Assembly (NCBI GenBank): GCA_035703755.1 | Contig: DASSXP010000220.1 | Span: 1-13,808, forward strand | Direction: 5' to 3' | Length of the DNA stretch: 13,808 nt | Source: DASSBG01 sp035703755 | GTDB lineage: Bacteria > Pseudomonadota > Gammaproteobacteria > Xanthomonadales > Rhodanobacteraceae | In this document: one piece after another, positions 1 to 6,625 of the stretch | How positions within the stretch are numbered: position 1 is the stretch's first letter | Layout of the letters: each line of letters begins with the position of its first letter | Made by a program: the position numbers and the translations under genes | The notes under the pieces: model-generated | Database searches by the model: none | The model's input: the letters and a program-made list of their open reading frames with translations, nothing else | What the model was told of the DNA's origin: nothing

Positions 1-118
1 CCAGCGGAACCTGCGTCGCGGCGCCCTGCGCGTTGGTGGCGTCGCCATGGCCATGCCGGGTCGATGCGTCCCCCGGCACGGCTTGTTGCGGATCACCGTC
101 GGCGTTGGCGTGCGTCAT
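1..118 (-). CDS. Partial N-terminus of an unidentified protein (runs off left edge)
   Basis: An ATG at 118 opens a frame that stays open to the window edge (39 full codons). The visible peptide begins MTHANADGDPQQAVPGDAST and is rich in Gly, Ala, Asp, Gln and Thr, with no hydrophobic segment, so it looks like a disordered N-terminal region. No domain can be recognised. It lies 33 nt beyond the TAG of the 125-residue gene, in the same frame and orientation, so it would be the third gene of the TIR-TPR module. Support for coding is the mostly G or C third codon position and the close spacing. Against it, no Shine-Dalgarno sequence is visible before the ATG and only 118 nt can be seen. Function unknown. 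Confidence 0.42.
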   Translation of the reverse strand, partial: MTHANADGDPQQAVPGDASTRHGHGDATNAQGAATQVPL

Positions 119-151
119 GGCGTCGGCGAATCGCGGCGTCCAACACCGGGC

Positions 152-529
152 CTACCTGGGCAGGTTGGTAATGGTCGGTTTGAGGGACATTATGGTCATG
201 CAGTGGGATGGATAACAGACGTCCACGTTGTACTTTGGAACGCAAACGCACAACCGATACGTGTATGCGGCTGCCTGGCCCATCTCGTTCTGATTGAACA
301 CGACGGCTCTGATTTCCGTTTTGGTGACCTTGTCAATCCTGATGGGGTGCATGGTTTCAAAGTGGATGGACTCCGTGTGGAATTCGTGTTTGCCCGCTCC
401 TTCGCTTTCCTCGACAAGTCGCCACACCAGCTCGCGCTCGCCACCGAAATCAATGTCCATGTTCATCGGGTCGATCTGCATCTCGGAACCATTCATGCGA
501 ACCAGGATTTCAAATACTTTGCTTGCCAT
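152..529 (-). CDS. Small cysteine-bearing protein of unknown function in the TIR-TPR operon
   Basis: This is a 125-residue protein with no signal peptide or membrane helix. The ATG at 529 is chosen because an AGGAGA ribosome binding site (536-541) sits 6 nt upstream. The alternating hydrophobic pattern, the early DP (residues 20-21), the V-W-R-L stretch near 35-38 and the closing P-T-I-T-N (118-122) resemble small beta-sandwich proteins, some annotated as DP-EP family. That is a weak, by-eye resemblance. Four cysteines (94, 96, 105, 110) form a C-x-C-x8-C-x4-C cluster that could bind a metal or form disulfides. The gene is 76 nt downstream of the TIR-TPR gene on the same strand, so it is probably co-transcribed. 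Three hand-counted 60-base lines (241-420) are 50-55% GC, well below the housekeeping genes, consistent with recent acquisition. No function is assigned. Confidence 0.85.
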   Translation of the reverse strand: MASKVFEILVRMNGSEMQIDPMNMDIDFGGERELVWRLVEESEGAGKHEFHTESIHFETMHPIRIDKVTKTEIRAVVFNQNEMGQAAAYTYRLCVCVPKYNVDVCYPSHCMTIMSLKPTITNLPR

Positions 530-605
530 TGGTGTTCTCCTGAGGGCTTTTCCACCCATGTGGCCAAATCGTGTTTGATCGATACGGGTTGCTTGGGTCT
601 CCACC

Positions 606-2756
606 TCAACGCCTGTCCGTGTCGTTCCCGCCACCCCCGGAGCGGGCGGCGTTTGGCATTGCGGGATGGGGCAGGGAAGCACGGTTGAAGTGGATTTCAG
701 TGAGGTGCGCCAATAGCGGTTGCGCTTCCTGCGGACGGCCCAGCAACAGCAGCAACTCGGCGCGCGTGCTGGCTGCATCCGGGCTCTCCTGTGCCGGTTG
801 GGTGCCCAGCATCGACAATGCCGCCACCCAGTCCGCCCTCGCGGCCTGGTCACGGTTTGCCAAGCGCTTGACGCTACCCAGCAGTAGCCGGGACTTGGCT
901 TGCCCCAAGGCCGCATCATTGGCGTAACTTTCGACGGTGCGCAGGGCGGCAAACGCGTGCTCTGCCGCGCTGGCGTGCTGGCTCGACAAGGTGTGTTCGC
1001 CGCGTATCCAGGCAAGTCGCGCCTGTGCCAGTTGCGTGGCGGCCAGCCCGTAGCGGGCGCGCACGCTGCTTGGTTCGCGGTTCAGCATTTTCCGGTACAG
1101 CGTTGCAGCCCGTTGCAGCAGCGGTTGCGCGTGATCCGGTTTGGCGTCAAGCAGAAACAGATGCCCCAGACGGCGGCAATACGCCGCCAGATTGCCAAGC
1201 GCGGCGTTGTTGGCGGGGTCGGCGGCGACGGCGGCCTCGCCGATCGCCAGGGCGCTTTGAAGATTGCTGCGGGCAATATCCAGATGCCCGAGTGATTCGG
1301 CCGCCTGCGCCAGAAAGCTCTGCGCGATGGCGAGGGCGGAACCGGCATCGTGGTCGCTGGGGTCTTCGCGGACCAGCCGTGACAGCAATGCCGTCTCGGA
1401 TTGGTAGCGTTGCTCGGCTTGGGCGAGCTTGCCGTGGGCGTAGAGCAGCGCGGCGATATTGTCTTCGGCCGAGGCCAGTTCGCGCCGGTAGGAGCGGTTG
1501 CCGGGTGCGAAGGCTACCAGTTGCTGGCTCACTTCGAGCTGGGCGAGGTAATCCTCCATCGCCAGTTCGGTGGCATTGCGGGCTTGGTGGATGTGGCCGA
1601 TGTTCTGGCGCATCCAGGCTTCGCGCTGCAAGGCGTCGGTATCGTGCGGGTGCGCGGCGAGCAAGGCTTTCAACACCGGCAAGGCGGTCTCGAAATGGCC
1701 GAGTGCGTCATCGATGTGGCCGGCTTGCCAGTCGCTGACCCCAAGCCAGAACTGGCCATCGATCAGGTTGATGGCCACGGCGCTGTCGTGCGGCGTGCTG
1801 TCGTAAAGCGACTGGCTGATTGCGATGGCGGCTTTGAAGGCGTGGGTGGCATCGGCGATCTTGCCCTGATCCAGCCGCACGCCGCCCAATAGCAGAAAGG
1901 CTTTGGCGCGCTGCTTGCGCGCGGCGGCATCGCCCGCGTCTTGCTGGGCGTCGAAATAGGCGGTGGCGTGATTGGCGATGCCGTCAAGGATGTCGAGCTG
2001 GTTGACCGGCTCCAGTTTGCTGCGCAGGTCACCGACCATGTAGCCGATCAGGTGTTCGGCCTGCGCGCGCTGGAAACGCGCCTGATCACGTTCGTGCAAG
2101 GCCAACAGTGACAGCACTGCCAGGATCGCCATGCCGGCGACGGCGCTGGTGGCGAACCAGCCTAGACGGCGGTTGTGGCGTTGCAGCTCGCGCTGCTTGA
2201 GGGTGTCGAGGCCGATGTCGAGCAGGGCGGCGATGAGTTTCAGCTTGGCGTTGGATTTGCCGTCCTTGCCGGGCCGCACATCGGCGGCGATAGGCTCCAG
2301 CGGCGCGGTGCCCGGTGCGCCATCGGCATCGAGTTGCCAACGCAAGGCGGGGCAGAAGCAAGCGAGCATCGCGCCGGTGCTGCTGTCGGCCGCCGGGTCG
2401 CCGGCCACGATCAGGCAGAAGATGCGGTTGGCGCGGCCGAGCGCCTTGAACGCGCGCACTTCCTCGTTGACCCAGCGGGAGGCCGCCGCATTCGGTGAGC
2501 AGACCACGATCAGGTTGGCCGATTCCGCCAGCGCGGTGTTGACGGTGCTGCCGAGGTCCGTGCCACTGGCCAGTTCTTCGCGGTCGAGAAAGATCGGCGC
2601 CAGCCGTTTGATCGGCGCAGCGCCGCTGGAGCCCCGCAGGTGCGCGGGTGGCCGCCAGGATTCCAGTGCGCGATGCAACCACCGTGCCCAGCGTTGATCG
2701 GCATGGCTGTAGCTGATGAAGGCGCGATAGCGCAGCACGCCGGTGTTGGCGTTCAC
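606..2756 (-). CDS. TIR domain - transmembrane - TPR repeat protein
   Basis: A 716-residue predicted membrane receptor or effector. Residues about 8-135 form a TIR domain: R-A-F-I-S-Y-S near 11-17, F-L-D-R-E-E-L (57-62) as the likely BB-loop region, and S-R-W-V-N-E-E-V (93-100), where E99 aligns with the catalytic Glu of NAD-cleaving TIRs. One strong helix (about 199-220) follows a basic stretch, then a polar linker and roughly seven degenerate TPR-like units from 270 to 690. Positive-inside charges predict a cytoplasmic TIR and a periplasmic TPR region. The start is GTG at 2756; a GTG at 2738 is the alternative, and no ATG, GTG or TTG lies upstream before an in-frame TAG. No Shine-Dalgarno is seen, and a 9-bp hairpin lies just upstream. 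TIR proteins of this type are known from bacterial defence and signalling; the role here is inferred. It heads the module that includes the 125-residue gene. Confidence 0.9.
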   Translation of the reverse strand: MNANTGVLRYRAFISYSHADQRWARWLHRALESWRPPAHLRGSSGAAPIKRLAPIFLDREELASGTDLGSTVNTALAESANLIVVCSPNAAASRWVNEEVRAFKALGRANRIFCLIVAGDPAADSSTGAMLACFCPALRWQLDADGAPGTAPLEPIAADVRPGKDGKSNAKLKLIAALLDIGLDTLKQRELQRHNRRLGWFATSAVAGMAILAVLSLLALHERDQARFQRAQAEHLIGYMVGDLRSKLEPVNQLDILDGIANHATAYFDAQQDAGDAAARKQRAKAFLLLGGVRLDQGKIADATHAFKAAIAISQSLYDSTPHDSAVAINLIDGQFWLGVSDWQAGHIDDALGHFETALPVLKALLAAHPHDTDALQREAWMRQNIGHIHQARNATELAMEDYLAQLEVSQQLVAFAPGNRSYRRELASAEDNIAALLYAHGKLAQAEQRYQSETALLSRLVREDPSDHDAGSALAIAQSFLAQAAESLGHLDIARSNLQSALAIGEAAVAADPANNAALGNLAAYCRRLGHLFLLDAKPDHAQPLLQRAATLYRKMLNREPSSVRARYGLAATQLAQARLAWIRGEHTLSSQHASAAEHAFAALRTVESYANDAALGQAKSRLLLGSVKRLANRDQAARADWVAALSMLGTQPAQESPDAASTRAELLLLLGRPQEAQPLLAHLTEIHFNRASLPHPAMPNAARSGGGGNDTDRR

Positions 2757-2760
2757 GCGG

Positions 2761-2783
2761 GCGGCCCAGAATGACTGGGCCGC
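2761..2783 (-). promoter_or_regulatory. Hairpin immediately upstream of the TIR-TPR start codon
   Basis: The sequence forms a perfect 9-bp stem (gcggcccag / ctgggccgc) with a 5-nt loop. On the minus strand it ends 4 nt before the GTG start, occupying the place where a ribosome binding site would be expected. It could lower translation, or mark the end of the upstream pirin transcript. There is no T tract on the minus strand, so a classical terminator is less likely. The structure is seen directly; the function is inferred. Confidence 0.5.
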
Positions 2784-2858
2784 GGGATGGAACGGTACGT
2801 ATCCATCGGCGCCCTCGCAGCCGCGTTCAGGGCGCGGCGACGGGGCGAGAATAACGCA

Positions 2859-2880
2859 AAATGTGAACTACGTCACATTT
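2859..2880. promoter_or_regulatory. CRP/Clp-type binding site (perfect palindrome)
   Basis: Two perfect 8-base inverted arms, aaatgtga and tcacattt, flank a 6-base spacer. This contains the exact TGTGA-N6-TCACA core of the CRP/Clp consensus and also matches the flanking AAA/TTT of the ideal E. coli CRP site. It lies in the 137-nt gap between the pirin stop (2894) and the TIR-TPR start (2756), centred about 113 nt upstream of that start. The only gene it can precede is the TIR-TPR gene. No convincing -10 element was found at the canonical -41.5 or -61.5 spacing, so activation versus repression is unresolved. Confidence 0.7.
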
Positions 2881-2893
2881 ATTGACGTTGGCC

Positions 2894-3778
2894 TCAATTG
2901 GGCGCGATGGGCGTGGCAGGGCGTCGACGTTCGGGCAGCGGAATGCGTTCGTCATCGCCTTCGACATGGCCAAGGCGATCCGCGTCCCAGTCTTCGCGGG
3001 CCTGCTGCAAGCGCGCGTCGTCGCGGGCGACGAAGTTCCACCACAGGAGGCGCGGGCCGTCGAGTGGCGCGCCGCCGAACACGACGACGTGGCTGGCGCG
3101 GGTGGCGCGCGGGGTTTCGTCTGCGTCGAGCACGACCATGTCGCCGCTGTCGAGCGGTGTGCCGTCGAGTGTCAGTTGCCCGTCGATCACGTAGACGGCC
3201 AGTTGCGCGTGCTCGCGTGGCAGGGGCAACTCGGCATCCGGCTCCAGATGGATGTCGAGATAGCAGGTCGGGCTTGCCACCGGCGCCGGCGAGCGGTGGC
3301 CGAAGGCGGTGCCGGCGACCACCCGCACGTCGGCACCCGGCAACGCCAGGCGTGGCAAGTCAGCGGCTTCCACATGGATGAAGGAGGGCGCGTCCTCGGC
3401 GTGATCGGCCGGCAGTGCAACCCAGAATTGCAAGCCGTGCATGGGCATGGGCTGGCCGCGGTCGTTTTTCGCGGTGCGCTCCGAATGCACGATGCCGCGG
3501 CCACTGGTCATCCAGTTGACGGCGCCGGGCTCGATCAACTGCACCGAGCCCAGGCTGTCACGGTGTTCGATGCGGCCTTGCCACAGGTAGCTGACGGTGG
3601 CGAGGCCGATGTGCGGGTGCGGGCGCACGTCCATGGGGCGCTCCGGTGCCAGCACGGTGGGCCCGAAATGGTCGAGGAACACGAACGGGCCGATGGCGCG
3701 CAATTCCCGTGACGGCAGCATCCGCCGCACCATGAAGCCGTCGCCAAGGTCGTGGTTCTTGCCGTGGATTTTCTGCAT
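2894..3778 (-). CDS. Pirin family protein (first of a tandem pair)
   Basis: A 294-residue bicupin of typical pirin length, probably cytoplasmic. The N-terminal cupin carries R-P-H-P-H-I-G-L-A-T-V (52-62) and G-R-G-I-V-H-S-E-R (93-101), giving the canonical metal ligands H54, H56, H98 and E100. Pirins are Fe(II)-binding proteins; some bacterial members have quercetin 2,3-dioxygenase activity in vitro, others bind metabolic enzymes. The substrate cannot be read from the sequence. The ATG at 3778 lies 3 nt after the stop of the second pirin, so the two are translated from one message; an AGGTGGG about 10 nt upstream, inside the neighbour's end, is the likely ribosome binding site. The C-terminal tail is Pro/Arg-rich. 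The family call is secure. Confidence 0.95.
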   Translation of the reverse strand: MQKIHGKNHDLGDGFMVRRMLPSRELRAIGPFVFLDHFGPTVLAPERPMDVRPHPHIGLATVSYLWQGRIEHRDSLGSVQLIEPGAVNWMTSGRGIVHSERTAKNDRGQPMPMHGLQFWVALPADHAEDAPSFIHVEAADLPRLALPGADVRVVAGTAFGHRSPAPVASPTCYLDIHLEPDAELPLPREHAQLAVYVIDGQLTLDGTPLDSGDMVVLDADETPRATRASHVVVFGGAPLDGPRLLWWNFVARDDARLQQAREDWDADRLGHVEGDDERIPLPERRRPATPIAPN

Positions 3779-3781
3779 GAT

Positions 3782-4669
3782 TCAGCCCACCTGTGCCTGT
3801 CGGGTGATTTCGCCCATGCGCCCGCTCTGGTAATCGGTGAACGCCTGGCGCAATTCTGCCTCGGTGTTCATCACGAACGGGCCGTAACGCGCCACGCGTT
3901 CGTTGATCGGCGTGCCGGCCAGCAGCAGCAGGCGCGCGGCACTGTCGCCCTGGTTGCGCAGGCGCACGCTGTCACCGCTGCCGAAGCGGGCCAGTTGGCC
4001 GTCGGCAACGCGGATGGCATTGTTGCCGACCGTGGCTTCGCCAGCGAATACGTAGACCATGGCGTTTTGTTCGGCGGCAATCGCCACCTTGACATCGGCG
4101 CCCGGGTCGAGTGTCCAATCCTGATAGACGATGGGCGTCACGGTGTCGATTTTGGCGTCGACGCCCAGCGCGTTGCCGGCGACCACCGCAACATGGGCCA
4201 GCCCGTCCGCGCTGGTCGCTTTGGGGATATTGGCCGCCGCCAGCTCCTGATAGCGCGGCCGCATCATCTTGTCGCTGGCCGGCAGGTTGATCCAGATCTG
4301 GAAACCGTGGATGCGGCCGCCGTCACGGCGAATCTGCGCGGAGGGCATTTCCGAGTGCACGATGCCGGCGCCGGCGGTCATCCACTGCACGTCGCCCGGG
4401 CGCAAGGTGCCGCGATGGCCGGCCGAATCCTCGTGTTCGAATTCGCCGGCAAGCATATAGGTCACGGTTTCGAAGCCGCGGTGCGGGTGATCGGGCGCGC
4501 CGATGGCTTCGCCGGGGCCGTAGTCGGCCGGACCCATCTCGTCCAGCAACAGGAACGGATCGGCCATGTCGAGACCGGCGGTGGGGAAGGGCCGGCGCAC
4601 GATGAAGCCACCGCCTTCGCGCTGGCGGTGGGCGGTGACGATGGTGTGGGCTTCGCGGATGGTGCTCAT
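3782..4669 (-). CDS. Pirin family protein (second of a tandem pair)
   Basis: A 295-residue pirin. The metal-site residues are all present: A-P-D-H-P-H-R-G-F-E-T-V (58-69, ligands H61 and H63) and A-G-I-V-H-S-E (101-107, ligands H105 and E107). The ATG at 4669 is preferred over an in-frame ATG at 4681 because a GGAG lies 6 nt before 4669 and overlaps the upstream ATG. It differs clearly in sequence from the adjacent pirin, so this is an old pair of paralogues rather than a recent duplication. It is first in the two-gene transcript; the ggt gene lies 122 nt upstream, separated by hairpins, so it probably has its own promoter. The physiological role is unknown beyond the family's Fe-dependent dioxygenase-like chemistry. 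Confidence 0.95.
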   Translation of the reverse strand: MSTIREAHTIVTAHRQREGGGFIVRRPFPTAGLDMADPFLLLDEMGPADYGPGEAIGAPDHPHRGFETVTYMLAGEFEHEDSAGHRGTLRPGDVQWMTAGAGIVHSEMPSAQIRRDGGRIHGFQIWINLPASDKMMRPRYQELAAANIPKATSADGLAHVAVVAGNALGVDAKIDTVTPIVYQDWTLDPGADVKVAIAAEQNAMVYVFAGEATVGNNAIRVADGQLARFGSGDSVRLRNQGDSAARLLLLAGTPINERVARYGPFVMNTEAELRQAFTDYQSGRMGEITRQAQVG

Positions 4670-4724
4670 GGTTTTCTCCATCGGGTGAAGCCGCGGAAAT
4701 GCCGCGGCGTCGATGGCACCAAGA

Positions 4725-4757
4725 TGCGCCCGCCTGCCGCAGCAGGCAATGGGCGCA
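4725..4757 (-). terminator. Bulged GC-rich hairpin after ggt, possible terminator
   Basis: The outer arms tgcgccc / gggcgca and the inner arms gcctgc / gcaggc form a 13-bp stem with one 3-nt bulge and a 4-nt loop, 34 nt beyond the ggt stop codon. No T tract follows on the minus strand, so termination is inferred from position and strength only. A second, smaller hairpin (gccgcgg / ccgcggc, 4690-4708) follows in the leader of the pirin pair. Confidence 0.38.
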
Positions 4758-4791
4758 CGCCGAACGCAGCGTGCGCCACTGTGAACGCTGG

Positions 4792-6501
4792 CTATTGCAC
4801 CTTGCCGAGGCCCGAGTCGCCGCGCGGGTCGCTGGCGGCATCGAGGCGGTTGCTGCGGTAATCCCAGGTCACCACGTTCATGAAGCCCCAGTGGCCGCGA
4901 TCCTTCAAGGTGTAGCCCATGTCGGTGAGTGACTTGCGGGTGGCGGCATCGAAGGTTTCCGGCTCGACAAACACCACGTCCGGCAAGTATTGGTGGTGGA
5001 AGCGCGGGTGGGCGACGATCTCGCCGGCCGTTTCGCCGTCGATGAAGGCGAGGATGCCCTCCAGCACCTGGGTGATGATGGTCGAGCCGCCGGGCGAGCC
5101 GATCACCATCGCCCGATCCTTGCCGAACACCAGCGACGGCGACATCGAGGACAGCATGCGCTTGCCGCCGACCGGCGCGTTGGCCTTGCTGCCGAGCAGG
5201 CCATAGGCGTTGGGCTGGTTCGGCACCAGCGCGAAGTCGTCCATCTCGTTGTTGAGCACGAAGCCGGTGCCGGGGGCGACGAAGCAGGAGCCGAACTGGG
5301 TGTTGACGGTCAAGGTGGCGGCGACCATGTTGCCATCCTTGTCGATCACCGAGAAGTGCGTGGTGTGCATGCCCGGGTCCCTGGCCAGCGCCGGCGGCAG
5401 CATTGAGGATGGCGTCGCCTTGTCGGGCAGGATCGAGGCACGCAGGCCGGCGGCGTAGAACGGCGACAACAGCATGTCGAGCGGCATTTTCACGAAAGCC
5501 GGGTCGCCGAGGTACTCGTTGTGGTCGCGGAAGGCGCGGCGCATCGCTTCGATGATGTAGTGCATGCGCTGCGCGGCTGCCATCTTGTCGAGGTCGTAGC
5601 CGGACAGGATGTTGAAGATTTCTGCCATTGCCACGCCGCCGGAAGAGGGCGGCGCCACGGTCACGATGCGGTAACCGCGATAGTCGATGTCGATCGGTTT
5701 GTGGGTGGCGACCTTGTAATTGGCGAGATCATCCAGCGTCCAGTTGCCACCGGCTCGCTGCACGGCCTTGACCAGGCGTTTGGCGACGATTCCCTTGTAG
5801 AAGCCGTCGTTGCCGTGTTTCGCCAGCCGTTCCAGCGTGTTGGCGAGATCGGGCTGGCGCAGCGTCCAGCCGATTTCCGGCACCTTGCCGCCGGGCAGCA
5901 ACTTGGCGCGGCTGGCCGGGTAACGGGCGATCACCTTGGCGCGATGTTTCACGCCACCCAGAAAGCGCGCGTCGGGCTGGAAGCCGTCGCGGGCGATGCG
6001 GATGGCCGGCGCCAGCGAGGCCGACAGCGGCAGCTTGCCGTAGTGCTCGGCCATCCACACCAGGCCGGCCGGTTCGCCCGGAATGCCCGCTGCCAGCGGG
6101 CCGTTGAGCGACGCGTCGCGGTTGGGTTTGCCGTCCTTGTCGACGTAGTCGGCCGGATCGACTGCGGCTGGGGCGACTTCGCGCGCATCCAGCATCACAT
6201 CGTCGTTGCTGCCGGCGCGGTGCAGGATGGCGAAGAAGCCACCGCCGATGCCCGAGCTTTGCGGTTCCACCACCGCCAGTGTCGAACCCACCGCAACCGC
6301 GGCGTCGAAGGCGTTGCCGCCGTTGCGCAAGACTTCCAGGCCGGCTTCCGTGGCGAGCTTGTGCGCGCTGGCGATGGCGGCGTGGCCGGGCGCTTGCGGT
6401 GCGCCCTCGACAGCAACAGTCGGGGCCGCCTGGCCCGCGCACAGCCAGCAGCTGGCGAGGATCCCGAGGATCAGGGAAAAACGGTGGTTCGAGCGCGTCA
6501 T
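4792..6501 (-). CDS. ggt: Gamma-glutamyltransferase
   Basis: A 569-residue exported precursor that autocleaves into large and small subunits and transfers or hydrolyses the gamma-glutamyl group of glutathione and related peptides. The small subunit should begin at T380 in M-H-T-T-H-F-S-V (378-385), the catalytic N-terminal Thr. R107 in the D-A-R-E-V-A-P motif fits the substrate-carboxylate Arg, and G-S-P-G-G-S (468-473) is the oxyanion-region motif. N-N-E-M-D-D-F (417-423) is also typical. The ATG at 6501 is chosen for its AGGAGT site and because the signal peptide begins there; an upstream in-frame ATG would add 36 residues before the signal. L-A-S-C (15-18) fits a lipobox, although cleavage after A-G-Q-A would also be possible. 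Expected location is periplasm or outer-membrane lipoprotein. Confidence 0.96.
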   Translation of the reverse strand: MTRSNHRFSLILGILASCWLCAGQAAPTVAVEGAPQAPGHAAIASAHKLATEAGLEVLRNGGNAFDAAVAVGSTLAVVEPQSSGIGGGFFAILHRAGSNDDVMLDAREVAPAAVDPADYVDKDGKPNRDASLNGPLAAGIPGEPAGLVWMAEHYGKLPLSASLAPAIRIARDGFQPDARFLGGVKHRAKVIARYPASRAKLLPGGKVPEIGWTLRQPDLANTLERLAKHGNDGFYKGIVAKRLVKAVQRAGGNWTLDDLANYKVATHKPIDIDYRGYRIVTVAPPSSGGVAMAEIFNILSGYDLDKMAAAQRMHYIIEAMRRAFRDHNEYLGDPAFVKMPLDMLLSPFYAAGLRASILPDKATPSSMLPPALARDPGMHTTHFSVIDKDGNMVAATLTVNTQFGSCFVAPGTGFVLNNEMDDFALVPNQPNAYGLLGSKANAPVGGKRMLSSMSPSLVFGKDRAMVIGSPGGSTIITQVLEGILAFIDGETAGEIVAHPRFHHQYLPDVVFVEPETFDAATRKSLTDMGYTLKDRGHWGFMNVVTWDYRSNRLDAASDPRGDSGLGKVQ

Positions 6502-6567
6502 CGGGATACTCCTGCCAGTCAATCCGTGCAGGGTAACGCGATTTGCGGCCGCTTGGGGCGCTGCTGC

Positions 6568-6609
6568 ATGCCCGCGAGGGATGGCCATGGGCGCATCCCT
6601 CGCGGGCAT
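6568..6609 (-). terminator. Long perfect hairpin after the rsmD-coaD-lipoprotein operon
   Basis: A 16-bp perfect inverted repeat (arms 6568-6583 and 6594-6609) encloses a 10-nt loop, which itself can pair gcc with ggc. It starts 16 nt past the lipoprotein stop and lies before the ggt start at 6501. It is well placed to end the rsmD-coaD-lipoprotein transcript or to protect its 3' end. No T tract follows on the minus strand, so a role as intrinsic terminator is probable but not certain. Confidence 0.55.
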
Positions 6610-6625
6610 TGTTTACGGCCAGACG

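Noticed and set aside
47..688. A plus-strand open frame of 213 codons opposite the small cysteine gene
   Set aside because: No ribosome binding site or domain, and it lies antisense to a gene with an excellent Shine-Dalgarno and to the end of the TIR-TPR gene.
152..1015. A long minus-strand frame that would fuse part of the TIR-TPR region to the 125-residue gene
   Set aside because: The upstream part is an out-of-frame reading of the TIR-TPR gene; the true start is the ATG at 529 with AGGAGA 6 nt before it.
2859..2880. The palindrome as a rho-independent terminator of the pirin transcript
   Set aside because: The stem is AT-rich, only 8 bp, without a proper T tract, while it matches the CRP/Clp operator almost ideally.
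3752..4861. Long plus-strand open frames opposite the pirins and ggt (also 5521-6708 and 2882-3712)
   Set aside because: They are mirror frames produced by GC-rich third positions; the minus-strand products carry full family motifs and these do not.
6502..6609. An upstream start for ggt at 6609, adding 36 residues
   Set aside because: It would bury the signal peptide inside the protein and begin within the terminator hairpin; the ATG at 6501 has AGGAGT in front.
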